NCBI GenBank assembly: GCA_947451145.1
Contig: CANFXW010000010.1
Coordinates: 62,001 to 126,000 of the forward strand
DNA: 64,000 bases
Direction of reading: 5' to 3'
Source of the DNA: Sphingomonadaceae bacterium
GTDB lineage: Bacteria > Pseudomonadota > Alphaproteobacteria > Sphingomonadales > Sphingomonadaceae
A program made the position numbers and the translations under genes. This document shows, piece after piece, positions 29,669 through 39,997 of this stretch; position 1 is the first letter of the stretch; the number at the start of each line of letters is the position of its first letter. The notes beneath the pieces were generated by a model. The model did not search any database and was not told where the DNA came from. It saw only the letters and a list, made by a program, of their open reading frames with translations.

Positions 29669-31263
29669 AGCCGGTAATCGCGGAACTGCTCGCGCAGGTC
29701 TTTCTTGCTGATCTTGCCGGTGCCGGTGTGCGGTATTTCGTCCACGAACTCGATAGCATCGGGCAGCCACCACTTGGCCACCCGCGTGGCGAGAAGGTCG
29801 CGCAAGCTCTCGGGATCGACTTCGGCACCCGGCTTTTTGACCACCACCAGAATCGGGCGCTCGTCCCACTTGGGGTGGGCAATGCCGATCGCCGCTGCTT
29901 CGGCGACGCCCGGATGGGCGATCGCGGCATTCTCCAGTTCGACCGAGCTGATCCATTCGCCGCCGGATTTGATCACGTCCTTGGTGCGGTCGGTCAGCTG
30001 GACCGTGCCGTCGGCATGAATCAGCGCGACATCGCCGGTATCGAACCACTGGTCCTGATCGGTGGCATCCGCCTCGGCCTTGAAATAGCGCTTGATCACC
30101 CAGGGCCCGCGCACTTGCAGCGCGCCCGCAGTCTTGCCGTCACGGGGCAATTCCTTGGCCGGATCATCAAGATCAACGGTCCGCACCTGCACACCGAAGA
30201 CCGGCCTGCCCTGCATCGCCTTGATGGTAACCCGGCGTTCCAGATCGAGCTCATCCCAGTCCGCCGATTCGTAGGCGATAGTGGCGACCGGAGAGGTTTC
30301 GGTCATACCCCAGGCGTGGGCGACGCGCATGCCTGCGCCCACCAGCCGCTCGATAATCGCGCGTGGCATAGCGGAACCGCCGGTCAACGCATTGGTCAGC
30401 GGCGGAAGCGGCTCGCCCCTGGCATCGCAGTGCTGGAGCACGGCCAGCCACACTGTCGGCACGCCGGCGAGGTAGGTCACGCCTTCGCTGCGCATCAGAT
30501 CGCACAGCACTTGGGCATCGTTGGTTGCGCTATAGACCAGCTTGGCGCCGACTGCGGCGGCGGCCCAGGGGAAGCCCCAGTTGTTGGCATGGAACATCGG
30601 TACCACCGGCAGCACGACCGAGCGTGCATCAAGATCAAGGCACTGGGGCATGATCCCGGCATAGGTGTGCAGCATGTTGGAGCGATGCTCGTACATCACG
30701 CCCTTGGGATTGCCGGTCGTGCCGCTGGTATAGCACAGCATGCAGGGATCGCGCTCTGACCCTGTCGTCCACTCGGTCTCGCCGTTTTCCGCGCCGATCC
30801 ATGCGTCAAACGACAGGCCATGATCGCTCGAATCGAAGCAGATAAACTGTTCGACACAGGGCCAGTTGCTGCGCAACCGCTCGACAATCGGTGCGAATAC
30901 GGCATCGAAGATCAGCACGCGGTCTTCGGCGTGGCCCACGATGTAATCGAGTTGTTCATCGAACAGGCGCGGATTGATCGTGTGCAGCACCGCGCCCGCA
31001 CCGGTTACACCGTACCAGGAAACCAGATGGCGGTTGTGGTTCATCGCCAGCGTGGCCACCCGGTCGCCCGGCCTGATCCCCAGCTTGCGCAGCGCCTGCA
31101 CCATCTTCAGCGCATCATGGCGAATCCCCGCCCAAGTGGTGCGCGAGGTGCTGCCGTCGGCCCAGCGGGTAACGATCTCGCGCGTGCCATGTTCGCGCGC
31201 CGCGTGGTCGATCAGCAGACTGACGCGAAGCTCCCAATCCTGCATCCCGCCCAGCACGCTCAT
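29665..31263 (-). CDS. AMP-binding fatty-acyl/aryl-CoA ligase
   Basis: MLCYTSGTTGNPKGVMYEHRS, WFDTGDVALIHADGTVQLTDRTKDVIKSGGEWISSVELEN, GTGKISKKDLRE. Confidence 0.93.
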   Translation of the reverse strand: MSVLGGMQDWELRVSLLIDHAAREHGTREIVTRWADGSTSRTTWAGIRHDALKMVQALRKLGIRPGDRVATLAMNHNRHLVSWYGVTGAGAVLHTINPRLFDEQLDYIVGHAEDRVLIFDAVFAPIVERLRSNWPCVEQFICFDSSDHGLSFDAWIGAENGETEWTTGSERDPCMLCYTSGTTGNPKGVMYEHRSNMLHTYAGIMPQCLDLDARSVVLPVVPMFHANNWGFPWAAAAVGAKLVYSATNDAQVLCDLMRSEGVTYLAGVPTVWLAVLQHCDARGEPLPPLTNALTGGSAMPRAIIERLVGAGMRVAHAWGMTETSPVATIAYESADWDELDLERRVTIKAMQGRPVFGVQVRTVDLDDPAKELPRDGKTAGALQVRGPWVIKRYFKAEADATDQDQWFDTGDVALIHADGTVQLTDRTKDVIKSGGEWISSVELENAAIAHPGVAEAAAIGIAHPKWDERPILVVVKKPGAEVDPESLRDLLATRVAKWWLPDAIEFVDEIPHTGTGKISKKDLREQFRDYRL

Positions 31264-32480
31264 TTTGCCCCGCCACTAAAACCACGGCCCAGAAACTCCG
31301 CGCCAAGGCCTGCGAGCAGCGCTGATCCTTGCGGCATGACGCTTTCATCGAGCATCATCCGGGTGGAGTGGATGCCGCAGCACGCATTCCAGTCGTCGCC
31401 TTCGTGGCTCACGCCGATAAAGAACATCGCGCCCGGCACTTTTTCGAGCACATAGGCGAAATCTTCCGCCCCCATGATCGGCGCATCGAGCCGGAGGAAA
31501 CCTTGCGGCCCGAACAGAGCGCGCGAAACGCTTTCGCCGAAATCGACCGCGCGGCCATCGCAGACCGTCACCGGAAAGCCTTCCATCACAGAAATTTGCG
31601 CGGTCAGGCCATGCGCCCCGGCAATCCCGACAGTGAGCAGTTCGATAGCCTCGCGCACAGCAGCGCGGTGCTGCGCCGAAAGCGTGCGCATCGTCCCCTT
31701 CATCACCACCCGGTCGGCGATGACATTGTGCGCTGTTCCGGCATTGATCGCGGCGATGGTCACGACCACTGGATCGTGGGCATTGAACCGCCGCGTCACC
31801 ATGGTCTGGATCGCCATGACAATTTCGCAGGCAACCGGAACCGGATCGAGCGTTTCGTGCGGCAAAGAGGCATGGCCGCCGCGCCCTTCGATCACGATCT
31901 CGAGCTGGTCGGCAGCGGCGAGCAGAGCTCCGGTTCGTCCGGCGATCAGCCCGTGCGGGGCATTGGGCATCACGTGCAGGGCGAAAGCGGCATCGGGCAG
32001 TGGATCAATCAGGCCATCATCGAGCATGAAGCGCGCGCCGTGCCAGCCTTCCTCGCCCGGCTGGAACATGAATTGTACCTCACCCTTCAGGCTCTCGCGG
32101 CGGTTGCACAGCAGCCGCGCCGCCCCAGCCAGCATGGCAGTGTGCGCATCATGGCCGCAGGCGTGCATCGTGCCCGGGATCGAGGAGGCGAAAGGCAGAC
32201 CAGTCTCTTCCGGCATCGGCAGCGCGTCCATATCACCACGCAGCAGCACGCGCCGCCCCTCGCCAGCGCCGCCTTTCAGCACGGCAACCATTCCGGTGGT
32301 CGAGGGGCCCTCGCGCCACTCCAGCGGCAGGTCAGCCAGTGCAGCGCGCACCTTGTCGCGGGTCTTGGGTGTGTGGAGGCCAAGTTCGGGTTCGGCATGG
32401 ATCGCCCGCCGCAGTCCGGTGATCTCACCCGACAGGGCGCGGGCCTCATTCAGCAGGTCGTCAGTCAGCATGGAAGCCAT
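31260..32480 (-). CDS. M20 family amidohydrolase/peptidase (hippurate hydrolase-like)
   Basis: LRRAIHAEPELGLHTPKTRDKV, GTMHACGHDAHTAMLAGAARLL, MGAEDFAYVLEKVPGAMFFIG. Confidence 0.92.
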   Translation of the reverse strand: MASMLTDDLLNEARALSGEITGLRRAIHAEPELGLHTPKTRDKVRAALADLPLEWREGPSTTGMVAVLKGGAGEGRRVLLRGDMDALPMPEETGLPFASSIPGTMHACGHDAHTAMLAGAARLLCNRRESLKGEVQFMFQPGEEGWHGARFMLDDGLIDPLPDAAFALHVMPNAPHGLIAGRTGALLAAADQLEIVIEGRGGHASLPHETLDPVPVACEIVMAIQTMVTRRFNAHDPVVVTIAAINAGTAHNVIADRVVMKGTMRTLSAQHRAAVREAIELLTVGIAGAHGLTAQISVMEGFPVTVCDGRAVDFGESVSRALFGPQGFLRLDAPIMGAEDFAYVLEKVPGAMFFIGVSHEGDDWNACCGIHSTRMMLDESVMPQGSALLAGLGAEFLGRGFSGGAK

Positions 32481-32508
32481 GATAGCCGCAGGCGCGGCAG
32501 AGTCGAGA

Positions 32509-33399
32509 TCATGCCCCAATCCGCGCAGCAATCCGCCGCGCTGCCCTGTTGTGCTTGTAGATCGACCAGCCCAGCAGCAGGTTCAGCGCCACAGACTGGA
32601 AGACGAAGTAATAGATCGCCCCGTGCCAGCCGGGCCCGCCCAGCAGCATCGACATGCCCAGAACAATCGCGCGCGGATTGGGGCCGAGCACCTTGCACAA
32701 CCACAGCAAGGGCCGCGCCTTGGCCCGGGTCGCCGTGTGGATCGCGCCCAGCTTCGCTGGATCACCGGCTGCCGCGATAACCGCCTCATCCACCTTGAGC
32801 GCATAGGGAGTCATCGAAGTTGCGGCATTGATGTAGAGAGTGACGAGCGCGGAAAAGCCGCTTTTCGCCGTTGCTGATCCCGGCTTGTGGCTCTGCCTGA
32901 TCCACGGCGTGCCATAGACCCAATACTGGTACTGGCGGCGCTGCACCTCGACATGGTTGGCCTGAACCGCATGGCTGACACCGGCCGCCAGCATCCAGAA
33001 CCACGCCCAGTTACCCATCGAAAAGTGGAGTAACCAGCCGAGCGTAAGGTAGAGAACGGTGTGGCTCAGGTAATCACACAGGCCATCGACCATCTCGCCG
33101 ATCGGGCTGGCCTTGCCGGTGATTCGCGCCAGATCGCCGTCGGCACCGTCGAACACATGCCAGGCCATATGCAGTCCAAGACCGAGCAGGGCGCTCTGCG
33201 GGAACCACGACTGCGGCAGGGCATAGGCCCATGCCGCCAGAACAACACACAGGCCCCCGATCACCGAAACCATGTTGGGCGTAATCGGCGTGCGCGCCAG
33301 CACCCGGGCCAGTTGCCAGGCCAGCGGATGGTAGAGATAGCGGTTCAGCGGATCCTGCAATTCCTGCGGACGCTGCGGCTTCTTGAGTTTTTCGCGCAT
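32509..33399 (-). CDS. CDP-alcohol phosphatidyltransferase family protein
   Basis: Signature FDGADGDLARITGKASPIGEMVDGLCD (DGxxAR...G...D...D). Confidence 0.9.
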   Translation of the reverse strand: MREKLKKPQRPQELQDPLNRYLYHPLAWQLARVLARTPITPNMVSVIGGLCVVLAAWAYALPQSWFPQSALLGLGLHMAWHVFDGADGDLARITGKASPIGEMVDGLCDYLSHTVLYLTLGWLLHFSMGNWAWFWMLAAGVSHAVQANHVEVQRRQYQYWVYGTPWIRQSHKPGSATAKSGFSALVTLYINAATSMTPYALKVDEAVIAAAGDPAKLGAIHTATRAKARPLLWLCKVLGPNPRAIVLGMSMLLGGPGWHGAIYYFVFQSVALNLLLGWSIYKHNRAARRIAARIGA

Positions 33400-33636
33400 C
33401 CCAGCCTCCCCCAATGCTTTTCTCGGGTTGAGCATAGTGACTGTCCGCCGCGCTGCAACTGCCTGTTTTTACCCAGCGTTCACAGGGCATCTGATCACCG
33501 CAGGTCAGCTGCGTCCTGTCGCTAATTGTCGCAAATCTCCGCCTGCTTGACCAAATTGCTTGCATTTGTTGGTCGTTTTCCCAATGAGGCGGGATTGTTC
33601 TGGCCGCGATGGCGGCTGTCCGGAGGAATCTTTTAG

Positions 33637-34737
33637 ATGAAGCCAATAAGGGTTGCAGTGATCGGCGTGGGTAACTGCGCCAGTTCGCTGGTTCAGGGGG
33701 TTGCCTACTATCGCTCCAACAATTCGTCGCAGGGCCTGATCCATGACCGGATCGGTGGCTATGGCGCGGGCGATGTGGAATTCGTCATGGGTGTCGATGT
33801 TGATGCGCGCAAGGTGGGCAAGGATATTGCCGAAGCCATCTTCTCCGCTCCGAACAACACGGCCGTATTCATGCCGGAAGTGCCGCAAACCGGCGCCAAG
33901 GTGATGATGGGCCGCGTTTCTGATGGCGTTGCCGAGCACATGACCGGCATGGGCGAACGCGGCTTTATCGTTGCAGATCAGCCCGATGCGACACAGGCGG
34001 AAATCGTTCAGGCGCTGAAGGATTCGCGCGCCGAGGTTCTGCTCAACTTCCTTCCCGTCGGTTCGGAAGAGGCTACAGAATTCTACATGGAATGCGCGCT
34101 TGAGGCGGGCGTTGCCGTGGTCAACTGCATGCCGGTGTTCATCGCCAGCCGTCCCGAGTGGGAACGCCGCTTTGCCGAAAAGCGCATCCCTATCGTTGGC
34201 GACGATATCAAGGCGCAGATCGGCGCGACGATTGTCCACCGCGTGCTTTCCAGCCTGTTTGGCGCCCGCGGCGTCAATGTCGAGCGGACCTATCAGCTCA
34301 ACACTGGCGGCAACACCGATTTCATGAACATGCTCGATCGCCAGCGGCTGGGCAGCAAGAAGGAATCGAAGACCGAGGCGGTTCAGGCCATGCTCGCGTC
34401 GCGCCTTGCCGATGAGAACATCCATGTCGGCCCGTCGGACTATGTGCCATGGCAGAAGGACAACAAGCTCTGCTTCCTGCGGCTTGAAGGCCAGCAGTGG
34501 GGCAATGTGCCGATGAACCTTGAGCTGCGTCTCTCGGTGGAAGACAGCCCGAACTCGGCCGCCTGCGTGATGGATGCGATCCGTTGCTGCAAGGTTGCGC
34601 TTGAGCGCGGCGAAGGCGGCGCGCTGATTGGCCCTTCGGCCTATTACTGCAAGCATCCGTTGCAGCAGTTCAGCGACGATACGGCAGCCCAGATGGTCGA
34701 GGAATACATTTCCGACGCCGCCATCGCTGCTGAATAA
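33637..34737 (+). CDS. ino1: Inositol-3-phosphate synthase
   Basis: VAVIGVGNCASSLVQGVAYY, IPIVGDDIKAQIGATIVHRVLSSLF, YQLNTGGNTDFMNMLDRQRLGSKKESKTEAV. Confidence 0.93.
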   Translation: MKPIRVAVIGVGNCASSLVQGVAYYRSNNSSQGLIHDRIGGYGAGDVEFVMGVDVDARKVGKDIAEAIFSAPNNTAVFMPEVPQTGAKVMMGRVSDGVAEHMTGMGERGFIVADQPDATQAEIVQALKDSRAEVLLNFLPVGSEEATEFYMECALEAGVAVVNCMPVFIASRPEWERRFAEKRIPIVGDDIKAQIGATIVHRVLSSLFGARGVNVERTYQLNTGGNTDFMNMLDRQRLGSKKESKTEAVQAMLASRLADENIHVGPSDYVPWQKDNKLCFLRLEGQQWGNVPMNLELRLSVEDSPNSAACVMDAIRCCKVALERGEGGALIGPSAYYCKHPLQQFSDDTAAQMVEEYISDAAIAAE

Positions 34738-34762
34738 GCAATCCGCCCTGATGGGCATTCGG

Positions 34763-34794
34763 CGCCGACCTTCCTCACGGATGGTCGGCGTTGT
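34763..34794 (+). terminator. Probable intrinsic terminator/hairpin after ino1
   Basis: cgccgacc(34763-34770) ttcctcacggat ggtcggcg(34783-34790) followed by ttgttg. Confidence 0.55.
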
Positions 34795-34815
34795 TGTATC
34801 GCAACGGGAGCCACA

Positions 34816-35562
34816 GTGGACGCCCTGATCATCGCCGCTGGATATGGCAGCCGCCTGCGCGAAGTCTCGGAATCAAAGCCGCTGACGCCGGTTGCTGACC
34901 GGCCGCTGATCGAGCTCGGGATTCTGCAGGCACGGGCAGCGGGGGCAAGGCGCGTGGTTGTGGTCACCGGGCATGAGGCCGAGCGGCTGGAAGCGGGCCT
35001 TGCTGAAATTGCCGCGCGAACCGGCGTGGCTGTCGATCCTGTCAGGCTGGCAGACTGGTCAAAGCCCAATGGCTGGTCCGTCATGGCCGGGGCCGAGGCG
35101 ATCTCGGGCGATTTCCTGCTGATGATGGCCGATCATATCTTCGCCGCCCCCATTCTCGCCAAGCTGGCGCAGCAGGGTGCGCCGACGCGCGGGGTCACTC
35201 TGGCGATTGACCGGCGGGTAACGCATCCGATGATCGATCCCGACGATGCCACCTGGGTGCAAACCGATGAGTCCGGTTTCATCCAAGCCATTGGCAAGAC
35301 CATCGCGCCTTACAATGCGGTCGATTGCGGGGCCTTTCTGGTGACCCCTGAGCTGCCCCGGGCCATCGCCGCAGCCATTTCGGCGGGCAAGGCGGGCAGC
35401 CTGTCAGACGGCATGCAGGCGCTCGCCGATCAGGGTCGCGCGGCGACGATGGATATCGGTGTGGATGAGCGAGACGCCTGGTGGCTTGATGTTGATGATC
35501 CCCGGGCCCATGCGATAGCCGAGGCAGAAGCGCCAAAATACCTTCCCGAGATTTACGGCTAG
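34816..35562 (+). CDS. Sugar/inositol-phosphate nucleotidyltransferase (NTP_transferase)
   Basis: DALIIAAGYGSRLREVSESKPLTPVADRPLIELGILQARAAGARRVVVVTG; GTG start. Confidence 0.85.
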   Translation: MDALIIAAGYGSRLREVSESKPLTPVADRPLIELGILQARAAGARRVVVVTGHEAERLEAGLAEIAARTGVAVDPVRLADWSKPNGWSVMAGAEAISGDFLLMMADHIFAAPILAKLAQQGAPTRGVTLAIDRRVTHPMIDPDDATWVQTDESGFIQAIGKTIAPYNAVDCGAFLVTPELPRAIAAAISAGKAGSLSDGMQALADQGRAATMDIGVDERDAWWLDVDDPRAHAIAEAEAPKYLPEIYG

Positions 35563-35569
35563 TCCGAAC

Positions 35570-36118
35570 TCAGGGGTATTTCATCTTGATCCGCGTCACC
35601 AATCCGGTGCGCGGGACATTCAGCCGCACCGACGAGAACGAAGGCAGGCCCATCAGGGTTGGCGGATTGTTGGTGAAGCCCCAGCCTTCCACAGGCAGGC
35701 CGATCATCGAGCGGTTGAACTTCGTATCGCCGTTTTCATCGTGATAAAGCGCAATGGCGTAAACGCCGGGCTCCGGCAGGAAGATGCAGCCGCGCGTCGT
35801 GCCGCCGGGCTGAACCTTGACCCGGCCGACCGAGAGCGAGCCGTGCTTGACGAGGAAGCGGCGTGAATCGTCGGCGTAGAGCGTCATGGCGAGCAGGCCA
35901 TCGCTGTTGCGCAAATTCTCGGCGATTACGGTGACCCATGTCGCGGTGGGTGTGCCGGTACAGCCCGGTGGCGGGGCAGGGTCACCTTGAGCCAATGCCG
36001 GGGTAGCCAGCAGGGCAAGTCCAGAGCCCACCAGCGCTCTGAAAAACGTGCGGAGCTTGCCAGCGCCTGCCCGCCCGAATTGAGGATCAGTCTGCATAGA
36101 GTCAGTCACTAGCGCCAT
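35570..36118 (-). CDS. Secreted DUF2141-like protein
   Basis: Signal peptide LVGSGLALLATPALAQ; GCIFLPEPGVYAIALYHDENGDTKFNRSMIGLPVEGWGFTNNP is typical of DUF2141. Start uncertain. Confidence 0.78.
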   Translation of the reverse strand: MALVTDSMQTDPQFGRAGAGKLRTFFRALVGSGLALLATPALAQGDPAPPPGCTGTPTATWVTVIAENLRNSDGLLAMTLYADDSRRFLVKHGSLSVGRVKVQPGGTTRGCIFLPEPGVYAIALYHDENGDTKFNRSMIGLPVEGWGFTNNPPTLMGLPSFSSVRLNVPRTGLVTRIKMKYP

Positions 36119-36152
36119 ATTCTGCCAAAGGTAGTCGCGAATTGTAACGATT

Positions 36153-37850
36153 TCATGTTGTTTCGCTGACAATCCTGCCTTCTGCCAGTTCAATAACCCT
36201 GTCTGCCAGAGAAACCAGTTCGCCACGATGGGCAATGATCAGAATTGTCAGCTTGCCCTTCAGCGCGCGGATTGCCTCAACAATGCTGGCTTCGCTCACG
36301 TTATCAAGCGCACTGGTCGCTTCGTCGAGGATCAGCAGCTTGGGGTCGCGCAGCAGCGATCGGGCAAGGGCAATGCGTTGCTGCTCACCGCCTGAAAGCC
36401 GGCGCCCGCCATCGCCGATCACGGTGTCGAGGCCTTGAGGCAGGTCATTTACGAAAGCGGCAGAGGCATCAGCCAGAGCGCGGCGCATGCGCGGCTCGTC
36501 TGCCGATGGATTGGCGCGCGCCAGATTATCCCGAACCGAGCCATGGAACAGCAATGGCTCCTGCTGGACATAGGCGACCCTGTTGCGCCAAGCCCGCTGG
36601 ACAGCGCCTGTCAGCGGCACCCCGTCCACCGTTATCGCGCCGCTATCGGGTGAAAGCAAACCGCTGACCAGATCGGCGAAGGTTGATTTGCCCGATCCGG
36701 ATTCGCCCACCAGTGCCAGCGTGGTTCCGGTTGAAAGCGTAATGCCGATCCCATCGAGTGCCGGGCGGGAGCATTCATTGAAGCGCACACCGACATTGTC
36801 GAGAACGATCTCGCGCTTCAGTTCGGGGGGCGGGTTGTTTCCAGGCTCGGGTTCACGAACGGCTTCTGTGCGTTCAAGCAGGGCAAATGCCATGCGCATG
36901 GACCCCGCACAGTGTTCCCAATTTTGCCATGCTTCCTGAAGCAACGCGATAAGTGGAAGCGCGCGAGCGCTGAGCGCTACGAGCGGCAGGATTTCGCTTA
37001 ATCCGACACCGGCCCTGATTATCGCGAACCATACGCCGAACCCCAGCAGAAATCCACCTGCGCCCTGCAAGAGGATCTGGCCAATACCCAGATCCATATA
37101 GTAGGCTAATTGTGACTGTCGCATCGCCTGAAATGCCGAAGTGCCGTCTCGCAATGCTTCGTCTTCAAGCCCCAGGCTTTTGACGACGCGCATCGCGCGC
37201 ATGCTTTCGATCATGTTGGCATGCACTTCCATTGCGGCTCTGGTCATCTCTTCGCCCAGAGCATTCGCGCGCTGGCGCATACCCCGATAGGCCAGAAGTA
37301 TCATCGCGCACCCGGCGGCTGCACCCAAAGCGACCGGCCATGAAATCGCAAATGCTGCCGCACCCAGCCCCATCAATGTCACGGCAGTTGTAAGAAACGC
37401 CAGCAACTGGCTTATTGCCTCACCGATTTCATTAATATTGTTGATCAGTATGCTGGTGTTGTTGGACTGACGAAAAGTCGAGAATACGCGCCAGTCACAA
37501 TGGAGCAAAGCATCCCATGCTCGCGTCCGCAGACCGTCTACGAGACGTATTTGAAAAGTGATCGCCGCCAGGTTTCGGGCATAATTGATGATCGCCCGTA
37601 ACAACACCAGGCAAGAAAAAAGCGCAAGCAAGGGTGCCAGCGAGAGCGGAAAGCCGACGCTTGTCAGAATACGGGCGAATGGTCCGCCACCGCCTGTGCC
37701 GCTCAATATGGCCAGCATGGGAATGAGCAGCAGCAGGCCAATGCCCTCGGTAAGGGCTGAGGCTACCATGAGGAAAATCAACCAGATCGACCGGCGCAGT
37801 TCGACCAATTGCAAAACTTGGCGCAGACTGACTTTGGCGGGAATATCCAT
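36153..37850 (-). CDS. ABC transporter, fused permease and ATP-binding protein (candidate RiPP exporter)
   Basis: Walker A VGESGSGKST, signature LSGGEQQRIALARSLL, Walker B LLILDEATSALD; N-terminal transmembrane domain; no C39 peptidase. Start at internal Met. Confidence 0.92.
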   Translation of the reverse strand: MDIPAKVSLRQVLQLVELRRSIWLIFLMVASALTEGIGLLLLIPMLAILSGTGGGGPFARILTSVGFPLSLAPLLALFSCLVLLRAIINYARNLAAITFQIRLVDGLRTRAWDALLHCDWRVFSTFRQSNNTSILINNINEIGEAISQLLAFLTTAVTLMGLGAAAFAISWPVALGAAAGCAMILLAYRGMRQRANALGEEMTRAAMEVHANMIESMRAMRVVKSLGLEDEALRDGTSAFQAMRQSQLAYYMDLGIGQILLQGAGGFLLGFGVWFAIIRAGVGLSEILPLVALSARALPLIALLQEAWQNWEHCAGSMRMAFALLERTEAVREPEPGNNPPPELKREIVLDNVGVRFNECSRPALDGIGITLSTGTTLALVGESGSGKSTFADLVSGLLSPDSGAITVDGVPLTGAVQRAWRNRVAYVQQEPLLFHGSVRDNLARANPSADEPRMRRALADASAAFVNDLPQGLDTVIGDGGRRLSGGEQQRIALARSLLRDPKLLILDEATSALDNVSEASIVEAIRALKGKLTILIIAHRGELVSLADRVIELAEGRIVSETT

Positions 37851-37982
37851 CAATAATCCTGTTTGGGGCCATAAACTCGGGAATGTTGCGATAGAGCGGC
37901 GGTGAGGTGATGTCACCCGCCAGAGCGCGGCAGCGTCTTTTTAGCATGGACGATGCATCTCGAGGCGGGCAAGGACTTGATC

Positions 37983-39185
37983 ATGCTATCGCCGCCTGCC
38001 TTCTCAGCCGAACTGCGCCTGCTTGCAGCTTGCGTTCTGCTGGATGATGCAGCGGTACTTCAAGCACTCAGGGCGCCGATTGATTGGCACCGCTTTGGCC
38101 AACTTGCCAAATACAACGATGTTCAGGGGCTGGCGGGCAAGCGATTGCGGGGCCTGCCATCGCCTCCGCCAGTGCCCGCCGTGATCATGGACGATTTGCA
38201 CGCTGCGCTGCGCGAAGATGCGATCATGCACCTTTCGCAAACTGCTGAATCGGCAAGGCTGATCGCCTTGCTGGACAAGGCCGGTATTTCTGCACTGGTG
38301 CTAAAGGGAGCCGCTGTCGCACAACAGCTCTATGGCGGCGATCCCGAATGCCGGCGCTCGAGCGACATCGATATCCTGATCGGTGAAGCTGATCTTGATG
38401 CTGCTGACCGCGCGCTGGTTTCCGGCGGTTTCCGGCGCAGTTGGCCCGAGGGCGAGCCGCCGCGGCATGGCCGGGACATGTTTCTGCAGCTCGCCAACGT
38501 GTTCAACTATGTGCACCCCCAAACCCGTCAACTGATTGAGCTGCACCACCGGATCACGCTCAATCCCTATTGGCTTCCAGTAAGCTTCGCGGCGCTCTTT
38601 GCGGAATCCGAAGCTGTCGATACCCGGTTCGGCAGCTTCCGGTGCGTTTCGGGCGATCCGCTGGTGTCATACCTGAGCTGGCATGCGCTTAGCCATGGCG
38701 ATTACCGCCTCAAATGGTTTGGCGACCTTGTTCGCGCGCTGCGCCGGGAGCAGCAGGCGAGCCTTGCTGCCTGCCTTGCGCGGGACAGTCGGCCGCTGGA
38801 AAGGAACCCCTCCGTGCTTGCTGACGGGATAGTCCATGTGCTGACCGGCGGCCGGCTGGGGGTGGAAGCTCCAGATAGCTGGGGCAAGGCGGTGGCCCAG
38901 GTGGTTGCCGATATGGATGAAGCCGTTGATACGCCGACAAAGCGAAGCCTTGCCCGATTGCCGCGAGAAATTGCCAACTTGCGGTTTGTCATGCGGCTGT
39001 CCTCGCACTGGCGCGGCAAGGCCTATGCGGTCTTGCGCACCGTGAGTGACCCGCGCGATGCGGAATTGCTTGGGCTCGGTGTGCGCTGGGCGTGGTTATA
39101 TGGCCTGCTCGGGCCTCTGCTGGCGGTTCGAAGATTCTTGCTCGGACTGCTTGGTGTTGTTCCACCCGCATCGTCAGACCATTGA
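37983..39185 (+). CDS. Nucleotidyltransferase family protein (PF14907-like, RiPP-associated)
   Basis: LDKAGISALVLKGAAVAQQLYGGDPECRRSSDIDILIGEADLDAA, the nucleotidyltransferase GxxxxxxxxDxD-type core. Confidence 0.85.
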   Translation: MLSPPAFSAELRLLAACVLLDDAAVLQALRAPIDWHRFGQLAKYNDVQGLAGKRLRGLPSPPPVPAVIMDDLHAALREDAIMHLSQTAESARLIALLDKAGISALVLKGAAVAQQLYGGDPECRRSSDIDILIGEADLDAADRALVSGGFRRSWPEGEPPRHGRDMFLQLANVFNYVHPQTRQLIELHHRITLNPYWLPVSFAALFAESEAVDTRFGSFRCVSGDPLVSYLSWHALSHGDYRLKWFGDLVRALRREQQASLAACLARDSRPLERNPSVLADGIVHVLTGGRLGVEAPDSWGKAVAQVVADMDEAVDTPTKRSLARLPREIANLRFVMRLSSHWRGKAYAVLRTVSDPRDAELLGLGVRWAWLYGLLGPLLAVRRFLLGLLGVVPPASSDH

Positions 39186-39217
39186 ACCGGCACAGCAAGG
39201 GACTTATTGCTACAGCT

Positions 39218-39997
39218 ATGAATGAACCCAAATGGTACGACTCGGCATGGCTCTCGGCCTATTATGCCGCAAAGGATGTAATCACGCAGGTTGCTCCGGC
39301 GCGGCTTGATGAATTCGTGCACAGCTTTGACATCTTGCGCACCAGCGCCAGTTTCGAACCGCGCCATCTGCCGGGTCTTTTGGACGCGTCGCTTGTCGAA
39401 CAGATTCGCAATGCGATACGCACGATCCCCAAGGATATGTACGAATTGCACGAAATGAAAAGCTTCGGCCGATTCATCGTGCATGATTGGCCCGAGTTTA
39501 CCCGGTTGCAGCACAGTCTGGTCGATCGGGTTTCGGACTGGGCGGGGGAGCAGGTGGAGCCCTGTTACAACTTCCTCAGCCTCTATACCAAGCTGGGTGT
39601 CTGTGAACCGCACCTTGATGCACCGTCGGCCAAATGGACACTCGATCTCTGTATTGACCAGAGCGAGATTTGGCCAATCCACTTCAGCCAGATCGTCGCA
39701 TGGCCCGAAGAGCGGCCGAACCTGCCTGACGATTGGCGCGAAGCCATCAAGACGAACAAGGCGTTTCAGTTCAAATCCGTCGAACTCACCCCCGGAGATG
39801 CCGTGTTGTTTTCGGGCTCGAGCCAGTGGCATTACCGCGACGCCCTGTCACACGGCGCTGGCAAGCATTTCTGTGACTTGTTGTTCCTGCACTATGTGCC
39901 GGCGGGAGCAAGCAAACTGATCCGTGCTGCAAACTGGGCAGAGCTCTTTGGTATTCCCGAAATTGGCGAAATCCCCGGGATCGAAAGCGCATACTAA
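39218..39997 (+). CDS. Putative Fe(II)/2-oxoglutarate-dependent oxygenase-like protein
   Basis: Double-stranded beta-helix signature HxD (CEPHLDAPSAKW) and distal His (GDAVLFSGSSQWHYRDAL). Start ATG 39218. Confidence 0.65.
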   Translation: MNEPKWYDSAWLSAYYAAKDVITQVAPARLDEFVHSFDILRTSASFEPRHLPGLLDASLVEQIRNAIRTIPKDMYELHEMKSFGRFIVHDWPEFTRLQHSLVDRVSDWAGEQVEPCYNFLSLYTKLGVCEPHLDAPSAKWTLDLCIDQSEIWPIHFSQIVAWPEERPNLPDDWREAIKTNKAFQFKSVELTPGDAVLFSGSSQWHYRDALSHGAGKHFCDLLFLHYVPAGASKLIRAANWAELFGIPEIGEIPGIESAY

